DNA from: a virus
Strand: one strand, 5' to 3'
Virus record (IMG/VR): IMGVR_UViG_3300006916_000507
Coordinates: 1 to 20,827 of that record
DNA length: 20,827 bases
How positions within the stretch are numbered: the stretch's first letter is position 1; each line of letters begins with the position of its first letter. Positions 20,547 to 20,827 of the stretch are shown piece after piece. A program made the translations under genes and the position numbers. A model generated the notes under the pieces. The model was not told the DNA's origin and ran no database searches. It saw nothing but the letters and a program-made list of their open reading frames with translations.

Positions 20547-20827
20547 ATGAACATTATTGATGTCCAAGACCAGCTAAAGAACTTCTCAGAGAATCAGCTT
20601 ATCAGCGAAATGCAGATGCCTTCAGGCTCGGCTCCGCAATTTCTTGTGCTGAGTGAGATTCAGCGCCGTAAGCGCGTCAGAGACGACTTTAGCAAGCGGG
20701 AAGCCGCTAACCAGCAGACCGTTGCTCAAGAGGCTGTAGCGGCGGCTGGTGTGCCTATGCAGGGCATTGCTGGTATGTCAGAAGCCATGGCTCCACAGAG
20801 CGCGGCATCTGAGGGGATTGGAACTAT
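20547..20827 (+). CDS. start of an internal virion protein, cut by the window end
   Basis: The ATG at 20547, with GGAT about eight bases upstream, opens a frame that runs off the window after 93 codons. It begins MNIIDVQDQLKNFSENQLIS, then EMQMPSGSAPQFLVLSEIQR, RKRVRDDFSKREAANQQTVA, QEAVAAAGVPMQGIAGMSEA. The start with SENQL-EMQMPSGSAPQFLVLSEIQRRKRVR is very common at the N-terminus of large internal virion proteins of marine phages. The remainder of such proteins may carry a lytic or ejection domain, which is not visible here. Confidence is high that it is a real gene, moderate for the role. Confidence 0.75.
   Translation, partial: MNIIDVQDQLKNFSENQLISEMQMPSGSAPQFLVLSEIQRRKRVRDDFSKREAANQQTVAQEAVAAAGVPMQGIAGMSEAMAPQSAASEGIGT

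Overview
The window reads as one transcription unit from a tailed bacteriophage. Every credible gene is on the + strand, gaps are at most about 50 bases, and many stop and start codons overlap (TAATG, ATGA). Nothing bacterial is present. The protein families (SU10-type adaptor, small basic and Gly-rich virion proteins, C1q-like fibres, a 3TM GTA-type holin, a T7-lysozyme-type amidase, internal virion proteins) match those I know from marine phage genomes, mostly podoviruses and uncultured ocean phages. No sheath, tube or tape-measure gene is seen, which fits a short-tailed virion. The host cannot be read from the sequence; a marine alphaproteobacterium is only a guess based on the holin family.

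Layout. 1-1408 holds head-tail joining proteins: the end of a basic protein, a small neck-like protein, and an SU10-type adaptor. 1419-13260 is a long accessory block of tail fibre and receptor-binding genes, with about ten fibre-sized ORFs and several tiny companions. Four adjacent fibres end in C1q/TNF-like jelly-roll domains, and two CBM-like fibres are each followed by the same kind of small protein. One fibre is built from an exact 20-residue repeat and the last has a glycine-rich tip. 13276-15930 holds a 2OG-Fe(II) oxygenase, a large tail hub/nozzle-like protein and a small partner. 15936-18045 is a lysis region: two small membrane proteins, a metallophosphoesterase with an N-terminal helix-turn-helix, and a zinc amidase. 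18056 to the end holds four probable internal virion or ejection proteins, the last cut by the window edge.

How the parts fit. The adaptor and hub would build the tail. The fibre block would supply several alternative or combined receptor-binding proteins anchored through short related N-terminal segments. The holins and amidase would release progeny, and the internal proteins would take part in DNA ejection.

The most notable signals are modular. A 66-residue beta module sits three times inside loops of two different structural proteins. A separate FCCH-like module is shared by the neck and hub proteins. A fibre plus small-protein pair is duplicated, and its second small gene (57 codons, 10967-11140) is easily missed. 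One fibre is a near-perfect 20-residue solenoid-like repeat.
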